Source: Amycolatopsis aidingensis (GTDB taxonomy: Bacteria; Actinomycetota; Actinomycetes; Mycobacteriales; Pseudonocardiaceae). From it: a DNA stretch of 64,000 nt. The translations under genes were made by a program, and so were the position numbers. The stretch spans positions 6,670,001 through 6,734,000 of the forward strand of contig NZ_CP076538.1 of the NCBI RefSeq assembly GCF_018885265.1, written 5' to 3'. Within the stretch, counting starts at the first letter, position 1. Every line of letters begins with the position of its first letter. Shown here piece by piece: positions 12,263-21,438 of this stretch. The notes under the pieces are model-generated. The model was given only the letters and a program-made list of their open reading frames with translations, was not told the DNA's origin and ran no database searches.

Positions 12263-13037
12263 CCGGGGCGTGGTCGGACCAGCGTTGCTCGTAGCTGGCC
12301 GCGCGCTCCACCCGCACCGAGGCGCAGGCCTCCGCCAGCCGCGGGGTGGCGCAGATCAGGTCGATCCGCCAGCCCGAGTCGTTGTCGAAGGCCTTGCCCC
12401 GGTAGGACCACCAGGTGTACGGGCCGGGCCCCTCCGGGTCGAGCCTGCGCTGCACGTCGACATAGCCCACCTCGTCGAACACCCGGCCCAGCCAGGCGCG
12501 TTCCTCCGGAAGGAAGCCGGAGTTCTTCCGGTTGGTCCGCCAGTTCTTCAGGTCGATCTCGGCATGGGCGATGTTCCAGTCCCCCATCACCAGCACCTCG
12601 CGCCCGGAGGCCTCGGACTTGGCCCGCAACTCGGCGAGGTAGGGCAGGAAGGCGGCCATGAACCGCTCCTTCTCGTCCTGGCGCGGGGTGCCGACATCCC
12701 CGCTCGGCAGGTACAGGCTGGCCACCACCAGCCCGGGAAGGTGCAGTTCCAGGTAGCGCCCGCTGTCCTCGAACTCCGCCTCGCCGAAACCGGTGCGCAC
12801 CGACTCCGGCTCGTGCCTGCTGTACAGCGAGACGCCGTTGCGGCCCTTGATCGAGCAGGCGGCGTGCACGGCGTGCCAGCCCTGCGGCTCGCGTACCGTC
12901 GCAGGCAGCTGCTCCGGCTCGGCGCGCACCTCCTGGCAGGCGACCACATCGGCCTCGGTCGCGGCCAGCCATTCCACGAAGCCCTTCTTCGCGGCGGCAC
13001 GCAGGCCGTTGACATTCACGGTGGAGACGGTCAGCAC
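12225..13037 (-). CDS. xth: Exodeoxyribonuclease III family AP endonuclease
   Basis: 270 residues. It cleaves DNA 5' to abasic sites in base-excision repair and has 3' exonuclease activity. Conserved metal and active-site motifs are present: NVNGLRAA at the N-terminus, CQEVRAEP with the metal-binding Glu, VMGDWNIAHAEIDLKN, and the C-terminal WRIDLICATP and SDHAPV with the catalytic Asp-His. The start is a GTG at 13037 (MLTVSTVNVNG). Length and motifs match ExoIII rather than the eukaryote-type APE1. It is convergent with and overlaps the preceding gene. Confidence 0.92.
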   Translation of the reverse strand: MLTVSTVNVNGLRAAAKKGFVEWLAATEADVVACQEVRAEPEQLPATVREPQGWHAVHAACSIKGRNGVSLYSRHEPESVRTGFGEAEFEDSGRYLELHLPGLVVASLYLPSGDVGTPRQDEKERFMAAFLPYLAELRAKSEASGREVLVMGDWNIAHAEIDLKNWRTNRKNSGFLPEERAWLGRVFDEVGYVDVQRRLDPEGPGPYTWWSYRGKAFDNDSGWRIDLICATPRLAEACASVRVERAASYEQRWSDHAPVTARFDHPAPAS

Positions 13038-13093
13038 GCCCGGGAGGCTACCGGCGCACCACGACAGTCCCGTTCGACCCCCAGGAGGATGCG

Positions 13094-13825
13094 GTGCCCG
13101 AACTGACCGTGCTCGGCAGCTGCGGCGCCTGGCCGGAGCCCGGTCGCGCCTGCAGTGGTTTCCTGCTGGACCACGACGGCTTCCGGGTGGTGCTCGACCT
13201 CGGCTACGGCACGGCCGCGCGCCTGCTGGCGCGGTGCCCGGACGGCGCGGTGGACGCGGTGGTCATCACCCACGAGCATCCGGACCACTGCGCGGACCTG
13301 AGCGCGCTGGGCCGGGTCCGGTACTACACCGGTGCCGCCCGGCTGCCGCTGTACTGCCCGCCGGGGGTGCTCAGGGTGCTGGCCGCGATGGAACCGCGCC
13401 CGGACCCGCATGCGGTGTTCGAGGTGCATGAGCTGGGCGCGGCGGCCCGGCTCGGCCCGCTGCGGCTGACCGGCTTCCCGCTGCCGCACCACGTGCCCAA
13501 CCGGGGCGTCCGGCTGGAGGCGCCGGGGCTGAGCCTTGCCTACACAGGGGACACCGGGCCCGCGCCCGCGCTGACCGACCTGGCCGCAGGCACCGACCTG
13601 TTCATCGCCGAGGCCACGCTGCAGGGGCCCGCCCCGGCCACCGGGCCGCGGTACCTGCTGACCGCGAGCGAGGCCGGGGAGGTGGCGGCCGCGGCGGGGG
13701 CGGGCAGGCTGCTGCTCACCCACTTCTGGCCGGGCAGTGATCGTGCGGTTTCGGTGCGCGAGGCGCGGGCGGAGTTCGGCGGTCCGGTGCTCGCGGCAAC
13801 GGAGGACCTGGTGGTCCCGCTGTAG
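13094..13825 (+). CDS. MBL-fold metallo-hydrolase
   Basis: 243 residues from a GTG preceded by AGGAGG. The zinc motif H60-E-H62-P-D64-H65 (HEHPDH) is intact, with further ligands in GFPLPHHV, YTGDTGP (Asp) and LTHFWPG (His). The arrangement resembles RNase Z/arylsulfatase-type cyclic-nucleotide or ester hydrolases; homologues are often annotated only as MBL-fold. It is divergent from xth with 56 nt between starts. The substrate is unknown. Confidence 0.85.
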   Translation: MPELTVLGSCGAWPEPGRACSGFLLDHDGFRVVLDLGYGTAARLLARCPDGAVDAVVITHEHPDHCADLSALGRVRYYTGAARLPLYCPPGVLRVLAAMEPRPDPHAVFEVHELGAAARLGPLRLTGFPLPHHVPNRGVRLEAPGLSLAYTGDTGPAPALTDLAAGTDLFIAEATLQGPAPATGPRYLLTASEAGEVAAAAGAGRLLLTHFWPGSDRAVSVREARAEFGGPVLAATEDLVVPL

Positions 13826-13841
13826 CCCTGGCCGCTCAGCC

Positions 13842-14165
13842 TCAGCCGCAGCTCGCGCCGTCCACCGGGCGCAGGAACTCCTCGGCCGCCCAGCGGCCCT
13901 CGGCCAGCTTGCGGAAGCCGTCCTGGACCACCGGTTCGGCCTCGGTCTCGGCGTCCTGCTGGAACTTGCCGACGATGGTGGTGTCGGTCCCCGGGCCGGC
14001 GCGGACGTTCAGGATGTCGGCGGTCACCCGTACCTTGCAGCCTGCGTCCCCGCCGCCCGACTCGGCGTCGGACGGCCGCTCGTTCGCGCCCAGCACGTAG
14101 ATCAGGCCGATCCCGGCGAGCACCGCCACAATGATGATCGTCCGCTTCGGAATGCCGAGTATCAC
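13842..14165 (-). CDS. Membrane-anchored SH3-domain protein
   Basis: 107 residues from a GTG at 14165 with GGAGGAG upstream; the longer in-frame reading has no ribosome site. A basic start (GIPKR) and a single helix (residues 8-24, TIIIVAVLAGIGLIYVLG) anchor the protein, and a Ser/Gly linker leads to a bacterial SH3 domain (about 47-90) with the hallmark DILNVRAGPGTDTTIVGKF. Two Cys residues bracket the domain. Such domains usually bind cell-wall peptides. Its end is 17 nt from the convergent metallo-hydrolase. Confidence 0.72.
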   Translation of the reverse strand: MILGIPKRTIIIVAVLAGIGLIYVLGANERPSDAESGGGDAGCKVRVTADILNVRAGPGTDTTIVGKFQQDAETEAEPVVQDGFRKLAEGRWAAEEFLRPVDGASCG

Positions 14166-14280
14166 AGGGCTCCTCCATGACGCCCGTACCGCCGCCCCGG
14201 CCAGGGTAGAGCCGCGGCGGAGCGCCCGGACAGGCCCGAGCGGTCGAACCACCCGCTGGTGTCAGCTACCCGCCGTGATG

Positions 14281-14361
14281 CCCTGAACGTGGCGATCGCG
14301 ACGTTGAACGACTCAAAAGTGCCGTTCGCGACGTCTGACGTCCGGAAAGCCACGTTCAGGG
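14281..14361. repeat. 81-nt element bounded by a 13-bp perfect inverted repeat
   Basis: CCCTGAACGTGGC (14281-14293) and GCCACGTTCAGGG (14349-14361) are exact reverse complements. The inside contains related pieces (GATCGCGACGTTGAACG, GTTCGCGACGTCTGACG). It lies 15 nt after the icd stop, where it could serve as a terminator. Its layered structure resembles the dispersed intergenic palindromes of Pseudonocardiaceae genomes (recalled, not verified). Confidence 0.55.
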
Positions 14362-14376
14362 CCCTGGCGGTGCGGG

Positions 14377-15600
14377 TCAGCCCTCGGCGATCTTCTTCTG
14401 CAGGTTCTCGTCCAGCGTGGCCAGGAAGTCCTCGGTGGTCTGGAAGTCCTGGTCCTTGCCGACCAGCAGGGCGAGGTCCTTGGTCATCTTGCCGCTCTCC
14501 ACGGTCTCCACGACCACCTGCTCCAGCTTGTTCGCGAAGCCGACCAGCTCGGAGTTGCCGTCCAGCTTGCCGCGGTGCTCCAGCCCCCTGGTCCAGGCGA
14601 AGATGGAGGCGATCGGGTTGGTCGAGGTCGGCTTGCCCTGCTGGTGCTGCCGGTAGTGCCGGGTGACCGTGCCGTGCGCGGCCTCGGCCTCCACCGTCCT
14701 GCCGTCCGGGGTGCGCAGCACCGAGGTCATCAGGCCCAGCGAGCCGAAGCCCTGCGCGACGGTGTCGGACTGCACGTCACCGTCGTAGTTCTTGCAGGCC
14801 CAGACGTAGCCGCCGTCCCACTTCAGCGAGGCCGCGACCATGTCGTCGATCAGCCGGTGCTCGTAGGTGAGCCCCTTGGCCTCGAAGTCGGCCTTGAACT
14901 CCTCCTCGTAGATCTCGGCGAACACGTCCTTGAACATGCCGTCGTAGGCCTTGAGGATGGTGTTCTTGGTGGACATGTAGACCGGCATGCCCCGGTCGAG
15001 CCCGTACTGCAACGACGCGCGTGCGAAATCCTCGATGGAGCGGCGGTAGTTGTACATCCCCATGGCCACGCCGCCACCCTCCGGGTACCTGGCGACCTCG
15101 AACTCCATCGGCTCGGAGCCGTCCTCGGGGGTGTAGGTGATGGTGACCGTGCCGGGGCCGGGGACCTTGAAGTCGGTGGCCTTGTACTGGTCACCGTGCG
15201 CGTGCCTGCCGATGATGATCGGCTTGGTCCACCCGGGTACCAGCCGCGGGATGTTCGAGATGATGATCGGCTCCCGGAAGACGACCCCGCCCAGGATGTT
15301 CCGGATGGTGCCGTTCGGGCTGCGCCACATCTTCTTCAGGCCGAACTCCTCGACCCGCGCCTCGTCCGGGGTGATCGTGGCGCACTTGACGCCGACACCG
15401 TGCGCCTTGACGGCGTTCGCCGCGTCGACCGTGATCTGGTCGTCGGTGCGGTCCCGCTCCTCGATGCCCAGGTCGTAGTACTCGAGATTGATGTCCAGGT
15501 AGGGGTGGACCAGCTTGTCCTTGATGAACTGCCAGATGATGCGGGTCATCTCATCGCCGTCGAGTTCGACGACGGTGCCCTCGACCTTGATCTTGGCCAT
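14377..15600 (-). CDS. icd: NADP-dependent isocitrate dehydrogenase
   Basis: 407 residues. It catalyses oxidative decarboxylation of isocitrate to 2-oxoglutarate in the TCA cycle. The sequence is of the dimeric, eukaryote-like type ([20 protein letters not shown] at the N-terminus, substrate loop [19 protein letters not shown], and the [24 protein letters not shown] block), like M. tuberculosis Icd1. The [22 protein letters not shown] segment carries the NADP-specificity region. The ATG at 15600 is preceded by GAGGAG. It is an isolated gene with its own promoter region (15601-15784). Confidence 0.96.
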   Translation of the reverse strand: MAKIKVEGTVVELDGDEMTRIIWQFIKDKLVHPYLDINLEYYDLGIEERDRTDDQITVDAANAVKAHGVGVKCATITPDEARVEEFGLKKMWRSPNGTIRNILGGVVFREPIIISNIPRLVPGWTKPIIIGRHAHGDQYKATDFKVPGPGTVTITYTPEDGSEPMEFEVARYPEGGGVAMGMYNYRRSIEDFARASLQYGLDRGMPVYMSTKNTILKAYDGMFKDVFAEIYEEEFKADFEAKGLTYEHRLIDDMVAASLKWDGGYVWACKNYDGDVQSDTVAQGFGSLGLMTSVLRTPDGRTVEAEAAHGTVTRHYRQHQQGKPTSTNPIASIFAWTRGLEHRGKLDGNSELVGFANKLEQVVVETVESGKMTKDLALLVGKDQDFQTTEDFLATLDENLQKKIAEG

Positions 15601-15784
15601 GAGCAGCGGTGCTCCTCTCGCGGATCTCTCGCGTCTCGTCGTAGCGGTACAAGCGTACTGGTAAACCTTCGGCGATGCCGCTACCCACCTCGGTTACCCA
15701 GCGGTAATACGCTGGCCGCGCCTAACCGATGAGAATGCTGCGAGTGGCCCGTTCACCGCAAACTTCGCAGGAGTACAGCGGGGG

Positions 15785-16429
15785 CTAGACGCGGGCGAGC
15801 CAGATGACGTCGGGTTCGCCACGGGGCACGGGCACGTCCAGGGTGCGCACCTCGTTGAACCGGGCACGCAGGCGGCGGGTGAACTCCGGGCTGGCCGCGG
15901 CGCTCCACACCGCGAGCACCCCGCCCGGCCGCAGGCGCGCGGCGAGCAGATCGAGTCCGGCATCGCCGTACAACTCGGCGTTACCTTCGGTAACCGTCCA
16001 TTGCGGACCGTTATCGATGTCGAGGCAGAGCGCGTCGAAACGCTCGGGGGTGTTCCGCAACCAGCGCACCAGGTCGTCCTGCACCAGCCGCACCCGTTCC
16101 TCGGCCAGTGCGTTCCCGTGCACCTCGCGCAGCGGCCCGGTGCGGTTCCAGCCGATCACCGCGGGCTCCCGCTCGACCACCACGACCTCGCCGATCCCGG
16201 GGTGGTCCAGCGCGGCGCGCAGCGAGTACCCCACACCCAGCCCGCCGATCAGCAGCCGTGCCCTTCCGGGCACCAGGTCCGCGGCCACCGTCACCAGCAG
16301 CCGCTCGGACTCGCCGTTGCGGGTGTCCATCAGGAACATCCCGTTCGCGATCACCTCTAGGTCGGCGTCCACACGGCGCAGCACCAGCTCGCCGCAGACG
16401 CCCTCGACCCGGTCCACCACCTCGGCCAC
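15785..16429 (-). CDS. Spermidine-synthase-like methyltransferase-fold protein
   Basis: 214 residues with a Rossmann fold: LLIGGLGVGYSLRAAL (nucleotide-binding loop), VVVVEREPAVIGWNR (acidic residue after strand 2), and RFDALCLDIDNGPQW. The overall pattern matches short spermidine-synthase relatives. The polyamine-synthase catalytic motif GGGDG is replaced by GGLGVG, so true aminopropyl transfer is doubtful. It lies on the same strand as asnB, 43 nt downstream, and may share its transcript. Its substrate is unknown. Confidence 0.75.
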   Translation of the reverse strand: MAEVVDRVEGVCGELVLRRVDADLEVIANGMFLMDTRNGESERLLVTVAADLVPGRARLLIGGLGVGYSLRAALDHPGIGEVVVVEREPAVIGWNRTGPLREVHGNALAEERVRLVQDDLVRWLRNTPERFDALCLDIDNGPQWTVTEGNAELYGDAGLDLLAARLRPGGVLAVWSAAASPEFTRRLRARFNEVRTLDVPVPRGEPDVIWLARV

Positions 16430-16472
16430 CCGGTCACCCTAGCCAGCGGGTCACAGCCGGCTCCCCGCTGGT

Positions 16473-17972
16473 TCACACCGTTGCGAACAGGCCAAGGGTG
16501 GCCTCCGGGCGGATCCCGGCGAACTCCACCTCCCACAGCGCGTGGAAGGCGGCCTCCTGCTCACTGCGCGCCGCGACGGCGCCCGGGCCGGCCGGCGCGG
16601 GCGCCCGGGTGTCCGCGAGCACCTCCTTGGCCCCGGAACCGTCGCCGAACTGCTCCTTGCCCCGGCTCAGGATGTCCTCGGGCAGCCAGCCCGCGAAGGC
16701 ACCGCGCAGCAGTTGCTTCTCCGCGAAGCCGGGCCCGGCCGCCTTGTGCTCCGGTGGGATGGACAGCGCCAGCTCGATCACGTCCTGGTCCAGGAACGGC
16801 ACCCGCGCCTCCATACCGAAGGCCATGGTGGTGCGGTCACACCGCTGCAGGTTCAGCCGGTGCAGCTCACCGACGGTGCGCACCAGCTCGGCCTGCAGCG
16901 CCTCCGGTTCGGTGAACGGCTCCTGGTGGTAGTACGGGTAGCCCGCGAACAGCTCGTCGGCGCCCTCCCCGGTGAGCACGGCCGGCACCCGCTTGGCGGC
17001 GTACTCGGCGAGCAGCAGGTTCGGCACGGCGCTGCGCACCAGCGAGGGGTCGTAGTGCTCGATGGCGCGCACCGCGCGGGGCAGCGCCGCCAGCGCGTCC
17101 ACCTCGGTCATCACCACCTCGTGGTGCTCGGTGCCGAGGTACTCCGCCACCACCCGGGCCGCGGCCAGGTCGGAGCTGTCGGGCGAGCCGATCGCGAAGG
17201 TCGGTAGCGGCCTGCCCGCGCGCCGGGCGTGCTCGGCGGCGACCGCGGCGATGATCGCCGAATCGAGCCCGCCGGAAAGGAACACGCCGATCCCGACGTC
17301 GCTCATCATCCGGTCCTCCACCGCGGTGACCACGGTCTCCCGGATCGACTTCAGCAGCAGCTCGTCCCAGGAGCCTGGCTCGGCGGCGCGGTGCGCGGGC
17401 CGCACCCTGGCTGGCACCGCGTCGGCGAACCGGACCAGCCCGCCCCGCCTGCTCCAGCAGTGCCCCGGCGGGAAGCTCTCCACCAGCGGACGGTCCCCCG
17501 GCTCGAAGGCACGCAGTTCGCTGGCGAACAGGGTCACGCCCTCCCTGCGGGCCCAGTACAGCGGCTTCACCCCGACCGGGTCCCGTGCCACCAGCAGTTC
17601 GCCCTCGCCGTCCAGGCAGGCCAGCGCGAACATCCCGCGCAGGCAGGCCAGCCCGGCCGGGCCGTCCACGATCAGGGCATGCAACGCGGCCTCGCTGTCC
17701 GAACCGGTTCCGAACAGTTCGTGTCCGAGTCGTTCCCTGATCCGGCCGTGGTTGTAAATCTCACCATTGGCCACCAAATAGGTTCCACCGGGCCCGGTGA
17801 GCGGCTGCCGCCCATGCTCGACGTCCATGATGGACAGTCTTTGGTGGCCGAGCCAGACGTTTCCGCGCTGGATCTCTCCGGTGTCATCGGGGCCGCGGTG
17901 CTCGATCCGGTTCAACATCGCGCGACAGGACTCAATATCGATGTCGCCCGTTGCGGCGACTATTCCACACAC
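16473..17972 (-). CDS. asnB: Asparagine synthetase (glutamine-hydrolysing) family
   Basis: 499 residues. The GTG start (GAGGAGG upstream) gives MCGIV, with Cys2 the glutaminase nucleophile after Met removal. The N-terminal Ntn-hydrolase domain (RIEHRGPDD, HQRLSIMD) is followed by the synthetase domain with the ATP pyrophosphatase loop S233-GGLDS238 and GEGADELFAGYPYY. It would transfer ammonia from glutamine to aspartate or a related acid. It is shorter than many AsnB proteins (about 600 residues), but both active sites are complete. It is divergent from a DUF1918 gene. Confidence 0.88.
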   Translation of the reverse strand: MCGIVAATGDIDIESCRAMLNRIEHRGPDDTGEIQRGNVWLGHQRLSIMDVEHGRQPLTGPGGTYLVANGEIYNHGRIRERLGHELFGTGSDSEAALHALIVDGPAGLACLRGMFALACLDGEGELLVARDPVGVKPLYWARREGVTLFASELRAFEPGDRPLVESFPPGHCWSRRGGLVRFADAVPARVRPAHRAAEPGSWDELLLKSIRETVVTAVEDRMMSDVGIGVFLSGGLDSAIIAAVAAEHARRAGRPLPTFAIGSPDSSDLAAARVVAEYLGTEHHEVVMTEVDALAALPRAVRAIEHYDPSLVRSAVPNLLLAEYAAKRVPAVLTGEGADELFAGYPYYHQEPFTEPEALQAELVRTVGELHRLNLQRCDRTTMAFGMEARVPFLDQDVIELALSIPPEHKAAGPGFAEKQLLRGAFAGWLPEDILSRGKEQFGDGSGAKEVLADTRAPAPAGPGAVAARSEQEAAFHALWEVEFAGIRPEATLGLFATV

Positions 17973-18125
17973 GGTGTGGCACCTCCTCGATCAACGAACG
18001 AGTTTAGTCGCCCATCCGGGCAAGTTGTGACTGAATTGCCTTGCCCGTCACACCTCGACGGCATCGCGGCCCGCTTTTACCCTTGGCCCTACGGAATTCC
18101 GCAATGTTTCTGGAGGTGACGTGTC

Positions 18126-18314
18126 ATGCGCGCGACAGTCGGGGACGAGATCCTGGTGCACGGCCGCACAGTCGGCTCGGGGGAACGGCGCGGCGAGATC
18201 GTCGAGGTGCGCGGCGAGGACGGCAAACCGCCTTACCTGGTCAAGTTCAACGACGGCCATCAGGGGCTTGTGTTTCCCGGCTCGGACTCACAGGTGACCA
18301 GCCCGCAGCGCTGA
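18126..18314 (+). CDS. DUF1918-domain small protein
   Basis: 62 residues, nearly all one DUF1918 domain: GDEILVHGRTVGSGERRGEI, then YLVKFNDGHQGLVFPGSDS. This small SH3-like barrel is common in Actinobacteria and has no established function. It starts at an ATG 8 nt after GGAGG. It is divergent from asnB. A CG-rich 7-bp hairpin follows 14 nt after the stop. Confidence 0.85.
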   Translation: MRATVGDEILVHGRTVGSGERRGEIVEVRGEDGKPPYLVKFNDGHQGLVFPGSDSQVTSPQR

Positions 18315-18665
18315 CCCCACACCAGCCCGCCGGCCCACGCCGGCGACAGGGCAGCGAGCACGACCGCACCGCTCGCGGAGATCACCGGCGACGGCCGTCG
18401 CGAGCCCCTGCGGTCGCTCGCCTGCCCAGCGAACCTCCTCGGCACTCTCTTCACCTTCTTCCCGCCGCGCGCACCGGCATACCCGTCCCACCGCCGTGGG
18501 GAGGGTCACGCGGTAACGGGATGACAACGGGACCGGATTCCGTTGCACTGGTATCGGGCAGTCCGGCGACACCGGGGTCAACGTCGGCTGCCTAGTTTTC
18601 GCTTGACGTCTGTATCGATACAGACCGTCCTGTCTGTCCGCTTTGAGAGGTTAGAGGGGAGAGCC
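18315..18665. other. Gene-free region between DUF1918 and the MFS pump
   Basis: 351 nt without a convincing gene on either strand. It contains a possible terminator (CGCCGGC 18328-18334 with GCCGGCG 18339-18345, loop CCAC) for the DUF1918 gene. At its right end is the promoter region of the MFS pump, with TTGACG (18603-18608) as a candidate -35 and the 18-bp palindrome annotated separately. Short open frames on both strands lack ribosome sites and codon bias. Confidence 0.6.
18608..18625. promoter_or_regulatory. 18-bp perfect palindrome upstream of the MFS pump
   Basis: GTCTGTATCGATACAGAC is a perfect palindrome overlapping the 3' end of TTGACG, a candidate -35, and lying 41 nt before the GTG start at 18666. 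A degenerate half-site (TGTCTGTC) follows at 18631-18638. The size and position fit an operator for a TetR-like repressor, but no regulator gene is adjacent, so the cognate protein would be encoded elsewhere. Confidence 0.65.
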
Positions 18666-19850
18666 GTGCCCGTCGCGCTGCTCGCACTCGCCATCGGTGC
18701 CTTCGGCATCGGTACCACCGAGTTCGTCATGATGGGCGTCCTGCCCCAGGCGGCCGCGGACTTCGGGGTGTCCATCCCGGCGGCCGGCTACCTGATCTCC
18801 GGCTACGCGCTCGGCGTGGTGATCGGGGCCCCGCTGCTCACCGCCGTGGCCGTGCGGTTGCCGCGCAAGACCATGCTGCTGGCCATGATGGCCCTGTTCA
18901 CGGTGGGCAACACGCTGTTCGCGATCGCGCCGAACCACGAGCTCGGCGTGGTGTTCCGGTTCATCGCGGGCCTGCCGCACGGCGCCTTCTTCGGCGCGGG
19001 CGCCGTGGTCGCCTCCAGCCTGGTGGAGCGGGGCAACCGGGCCAAGGCCGTCTCGATGATGTTCATGGGGCTGACCCTGGCGAACGTGGTCGGGGTTCCG
19101 CTGGGAACCCTGCTCGGCCAGAGCGTCGGCTGGCGGGCCACCTTCGCCGTGGTGGCGTTGATCGGGGTGGCCGCCATGGCGAGCATCGCCAGGCTGGTGC
19201 CGCACCAGGGGCAGCCGCCGGAGCCCTCGCTGCGCGGCGAGCTCGGTGCCTTCCGCCGCCCGCAGGTGTGGCTGGCGCTGGCGATCGTGATGTTCGGGCT
19301 CGGCGGGGTCTTCGCCTGCCTGAGCTATGTGACGCCGATGCTGACCGAGGTCGCCGGGTACCAGCCGGCCACGGTGACGCTGCTGCTGTCGCTGGCCGGC
19401 CTCGGGATGACCCTGGGCAACTTCCTCGGTGGCCGGCTGGCCGACCGGGCGCTGATGCCCAGTCTGTACGTGGCGCTACTGGCGCTGGCCACGGTGCTCG
19501 CGGTGTTCACCGTGACGGCGGAGGGCAAGCTCGGTTCCGCGATCACGATCTTCCTGGTCGGCGTGGCCGGGTTCATGATCGGCCCGATGATGCAGGCCCG
19601 GATCATGGAGAAGGCGGGTGGCGCGCCCTCGATGGTGTCCGCCGCCGTGCAGTCGGCCTTCAACATCGCGAACTCGATCGGCGCCTACCTTGGCGGCCTG
19701 GTGATCGCGGGCGGCCTCGGGCTGGTCGCCCCGAACTGGGTCGGCGCCCTGCTCGCCGTGCTCGGCCTGAGCATCGCCATCGTCTCCGGAACCCTGGACC
19801 GCCGCGAGCTCGCCCCCACCCCCACCCTTGCCCCCGCGCGGAACGGTTAG
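18666..19850 (+). CDS. MFS transporter, DHA1 type (AraJ/Cmx-like)
   Basis: 394 residues from a GTG at 18666 behind AGGGGAG; an in-frame extension to 18543 would run through the promoter palindrome and is rejected. There are about 12 membrane helices. The first helix segment GTTEFVMMGVLPQAAADFGVS and the RFIAGLPHGAFFG block are hallmarks of the AraJ/YdhP and Cmx/CmrA efflux group. Members export sugars or drugs; substrate here is unknown. The operator-like palindrome upstream suggests inducible expression, as for many drug pumps. Confidence 0.85.
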   Translation: MPVALLALAIGAFGIGTTEFVMMGVLPQAAADFGVSIPAAGYLISGYALGVVIGAPLLTAVAVRLPRKTMLLAMMALFTVGNTLFAIAPNHELGVVFRFIAGLPHGAFFGAGAVVASSLVERGNRAKAVSMMFMGLTLANVVGVPLGTLLGQSVGWRATFAVVALIGVAAMASIARLVPHQGQPPEPSLRGELGAFRRPQVWLALAIVMFGLGGVFACLSYVTPMLTEVAGYQPATVTLLLSLAGLGMTLGNFLGGRLADRALMPSLYVALLALATVLAVFTVTAEGKLGSAITIFLVGVAGFMIGPMMQARIMEKAGGAPSMVSAAVQSAFNIANSIGAYLGGLVIAGGLGLVAPNWVGALLAVLGLSIAIVSGTLDRRELAPTPTLAPARNG

Positions 19851-19896
19851 CCCGCGAAACGCACTCCGCCGACCCCCGGGAAGTGCATTTCGCGGG
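19851..19896 (+). repeat. 15-bp inverted repeat after the MFS gene (probable terminator)
   Basis: CCCGCGAAACGCACT (19851-19865) pairs with AGTGCATTTCGCGGG (19882-19896) with one mismatch and a 16-nt loop, immediately after the stop codon. CAAAATG follows. It can terminate transcription of the pump gene. The CCCGCGAAA..GCACT motif may be a dispersed intergenic repeat of the genome. Confidence 0.6.
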
Positions 19897-19964
19897 CAAA
19901 ATGTAGTGCCGGGCGGGCAGAGGGTGGTGCCGGATGGGGGTGAGTGAAGGGTGCGGGGCGTGGG

Positions 19965-20264
19965 TCAGCCGAAGGGGCCGCCGGAGATGGTGAGGGCGAC
20001 GAACAGGATGATCGCGCCCAGCCCGGCGTAGCTCAGCATGTCCACCCCCCGGCTGCGGATGGCCAGCAGGCCGGCCTGTTCGTCGGAGAGCACGACCCGC
20101 AACACCGCCGCCACCAGCAACGCGCCGCCGATCAGGGCGGCGCCCTGGCGCCAGTGGTACAGCCAGATCCGGCTGGCCGCGACCACCACCAGCGCCATCA
20201 CCAGGCCGAACGGCAGGTGAGCGAGGAAAGGGTGCCGGTCGCGCCGGTGCGAGGCCATCGTCAT
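19965..20264 (-). CDS. DUF3017 membrane protein
   Basis: 99 residues with three predicted helices (about 15-32, 40-57, 75-92), the first after a basic N-terminus (SHRRDRHPF). DUF3017 proteins are small actinobacterial membrane proteins whose genes regularly follow folD, as here, where the gap is 6 nt. The start could be the ATG at 20264 or a second ATG two codons later. Function is unknown; the conserved link suggests co-expression with one-carbon metabolism. Confidence 0.85.
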   Translation of the reverse strand: MTMASHRRDRHPFLAHLPFGLVMALVVVAASRIWLYHWRQGAALIGGALLVAAVLRVVLSDEQAGLLAIRSRGVDMLSYAGLGAIILFVALTISGGPFG

Positions 20265-20270
20265 ACCGTC

Positions 20271-21125
20271 TCAGGCCCCGGCGGCCCGCTCGGCGGCCTC
20301 GACCACGTTGCTGATCAGCATGGCCCTGGTCATCGGCCCGACCCCGCCAGGGTTCGGCGCGACCCAGCCCGCGACCTCCGCCACCCCGGGCGCGACGTCC
20401 CCGGCGAGCTTGCCGTCCACCCTGGAGACCCCGACGTCCAGCACGGCGGCCCCCGGCCGGACCATCTCCGGCGTGATCAGCCCGGGCACCCCGGCAGCCG
20501 CCACCACGATGTCCGCGCGGGAGACCTCGGCGGCCAGGTCGCGGGTGCCGGTGTGACACAGGGTCACCGTCGCGTTCTCGCTGCGGCGGGTGAGCAGCAG
20601 CCCGAGCGTCCTGCCCACGGTGATGCCCCTGCCGACCACGGTGACCCTGGCCCCGGCCAGCGGGACCTGGTAGCGCCGCAGCAGCTCCACGATGCCGCGC
20701 GGGGTGCACGGCAGCGAGGCGGGCTCACCGAGCACCAGCCTGCCCAGGCTCACCGGGGCCAGCCCGTCGGCGTCCTTGGCCGGGTCGATGCGGTCCAGGA
20801 TCGCGCCGGAGTCCAGATGACCAGGCAGCGGCAGCTGGACGATGTAGCCGTGACAGGCCGGATCGGCGTTCAGCTCGTCGACCACCGACTCCAGCTTCTG
20901 CTGGCTGATGTCGGCAGGCAGGTCCCTGCGGATGGAGTTCACCCCGACCTTGGCGCTGTCGGCGTGCTTGGCCTTGACGTACCAGTGCGAACCGGGGTCG
21001 TCGCCGACCAGCACGGTCGCCAGCCCGGGGGTCACCCCCCGCTCGGCGAGCGCGGCCACCCGCGGTTCCAGCTCCGCGAAGATGGCGTTCTTGGTGGCCT
21101 TGCCGTCGAGAACAGTCGCCGTCAC
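20271..21125 (-). CDS. folD: Bifunctional methylenetetrahydrofolate dehydrogenase/cyclohydrolase
   Basis: 284 residues from a GTG at 21125 ([15 protein letters not shown]); the longer open frame upstream adds a non-homologous 38-residue Pro/Arg-rich stretch. It interconverts 5,10-methylene-, methenyl- and 10-formyl-tetrahydrofolate. Key residues are seen: [13 protein letters not shown] (catalytic Lys of the YxxxK motif), QLPLPGHLD, and the NADP loop [15 protein letters not shown]. The C-terminal [14 protein letters not shown] signature is intact. It shares a transcript with the DUF3017 gene. Confidence 0.95.
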   Translation of the reverse strand: MTATVLDGKATKNAIFAELEPRVAALAERGVTPGLATVLVGDDPGSHWYVKAKHADSAKVGVNSIRRDLPADISQQKLESVVDELNADPACHGYIVQLPLPGHLDSGAILDRIDPAKDADGLAPVSLGRLVLGEPASLPCTPRGIVELLRRYQVPLAGARVTVVGRGITVGRTLGLLLTRRSENATVTLCHTGTRDLAAEVSRADIVVAAAGVPGLITPEMVRPGAAVLDVGVSRVDGKLAGDVAPGVAEVAGWVAPNPGGVGPMTRAMLISNVVEAAERAAGA

Positions 21126-21438
21126 AGGCGCGATTGTTCCAAACCCGCGCACGTCCGCCACCGCCCGCCCAGCCGGCGCCCGACAAGCACTGGGCCAGCC
21201 AGGGGGACTTCCCCGATTCGTGCGGGTTAGCCCAGCCAAGGGCTACCGAAGTGGTACACGCAGTAGTCGTCTGCCCCATTCGACCGGCGGCCATCCGTGT
21301 TTATGCTGGTCCGGTCCGGTGATCGCTACCCCTCCGCAACCGCCCTCGGAAGAAGCCGTGCCGGTTGATCTCCGCCGGATTCGCCGCGATCCTCACATGT
21401 GCCGTGCATAAGCGTCGTCGACAAGTCAAGATGTTCGA
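21126..21438. other. Gene-free divergent region between folD and the TNT protein
   Basis: 313 nt holding the promoters of two divergent genes. No ORF with codon bias, hairpin or recognisable operator was found. The stretch next to the TNT start (about 21380-21438) is less GC-rich than its surroundings and probably contains that promoter. Confidence 0.5.
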
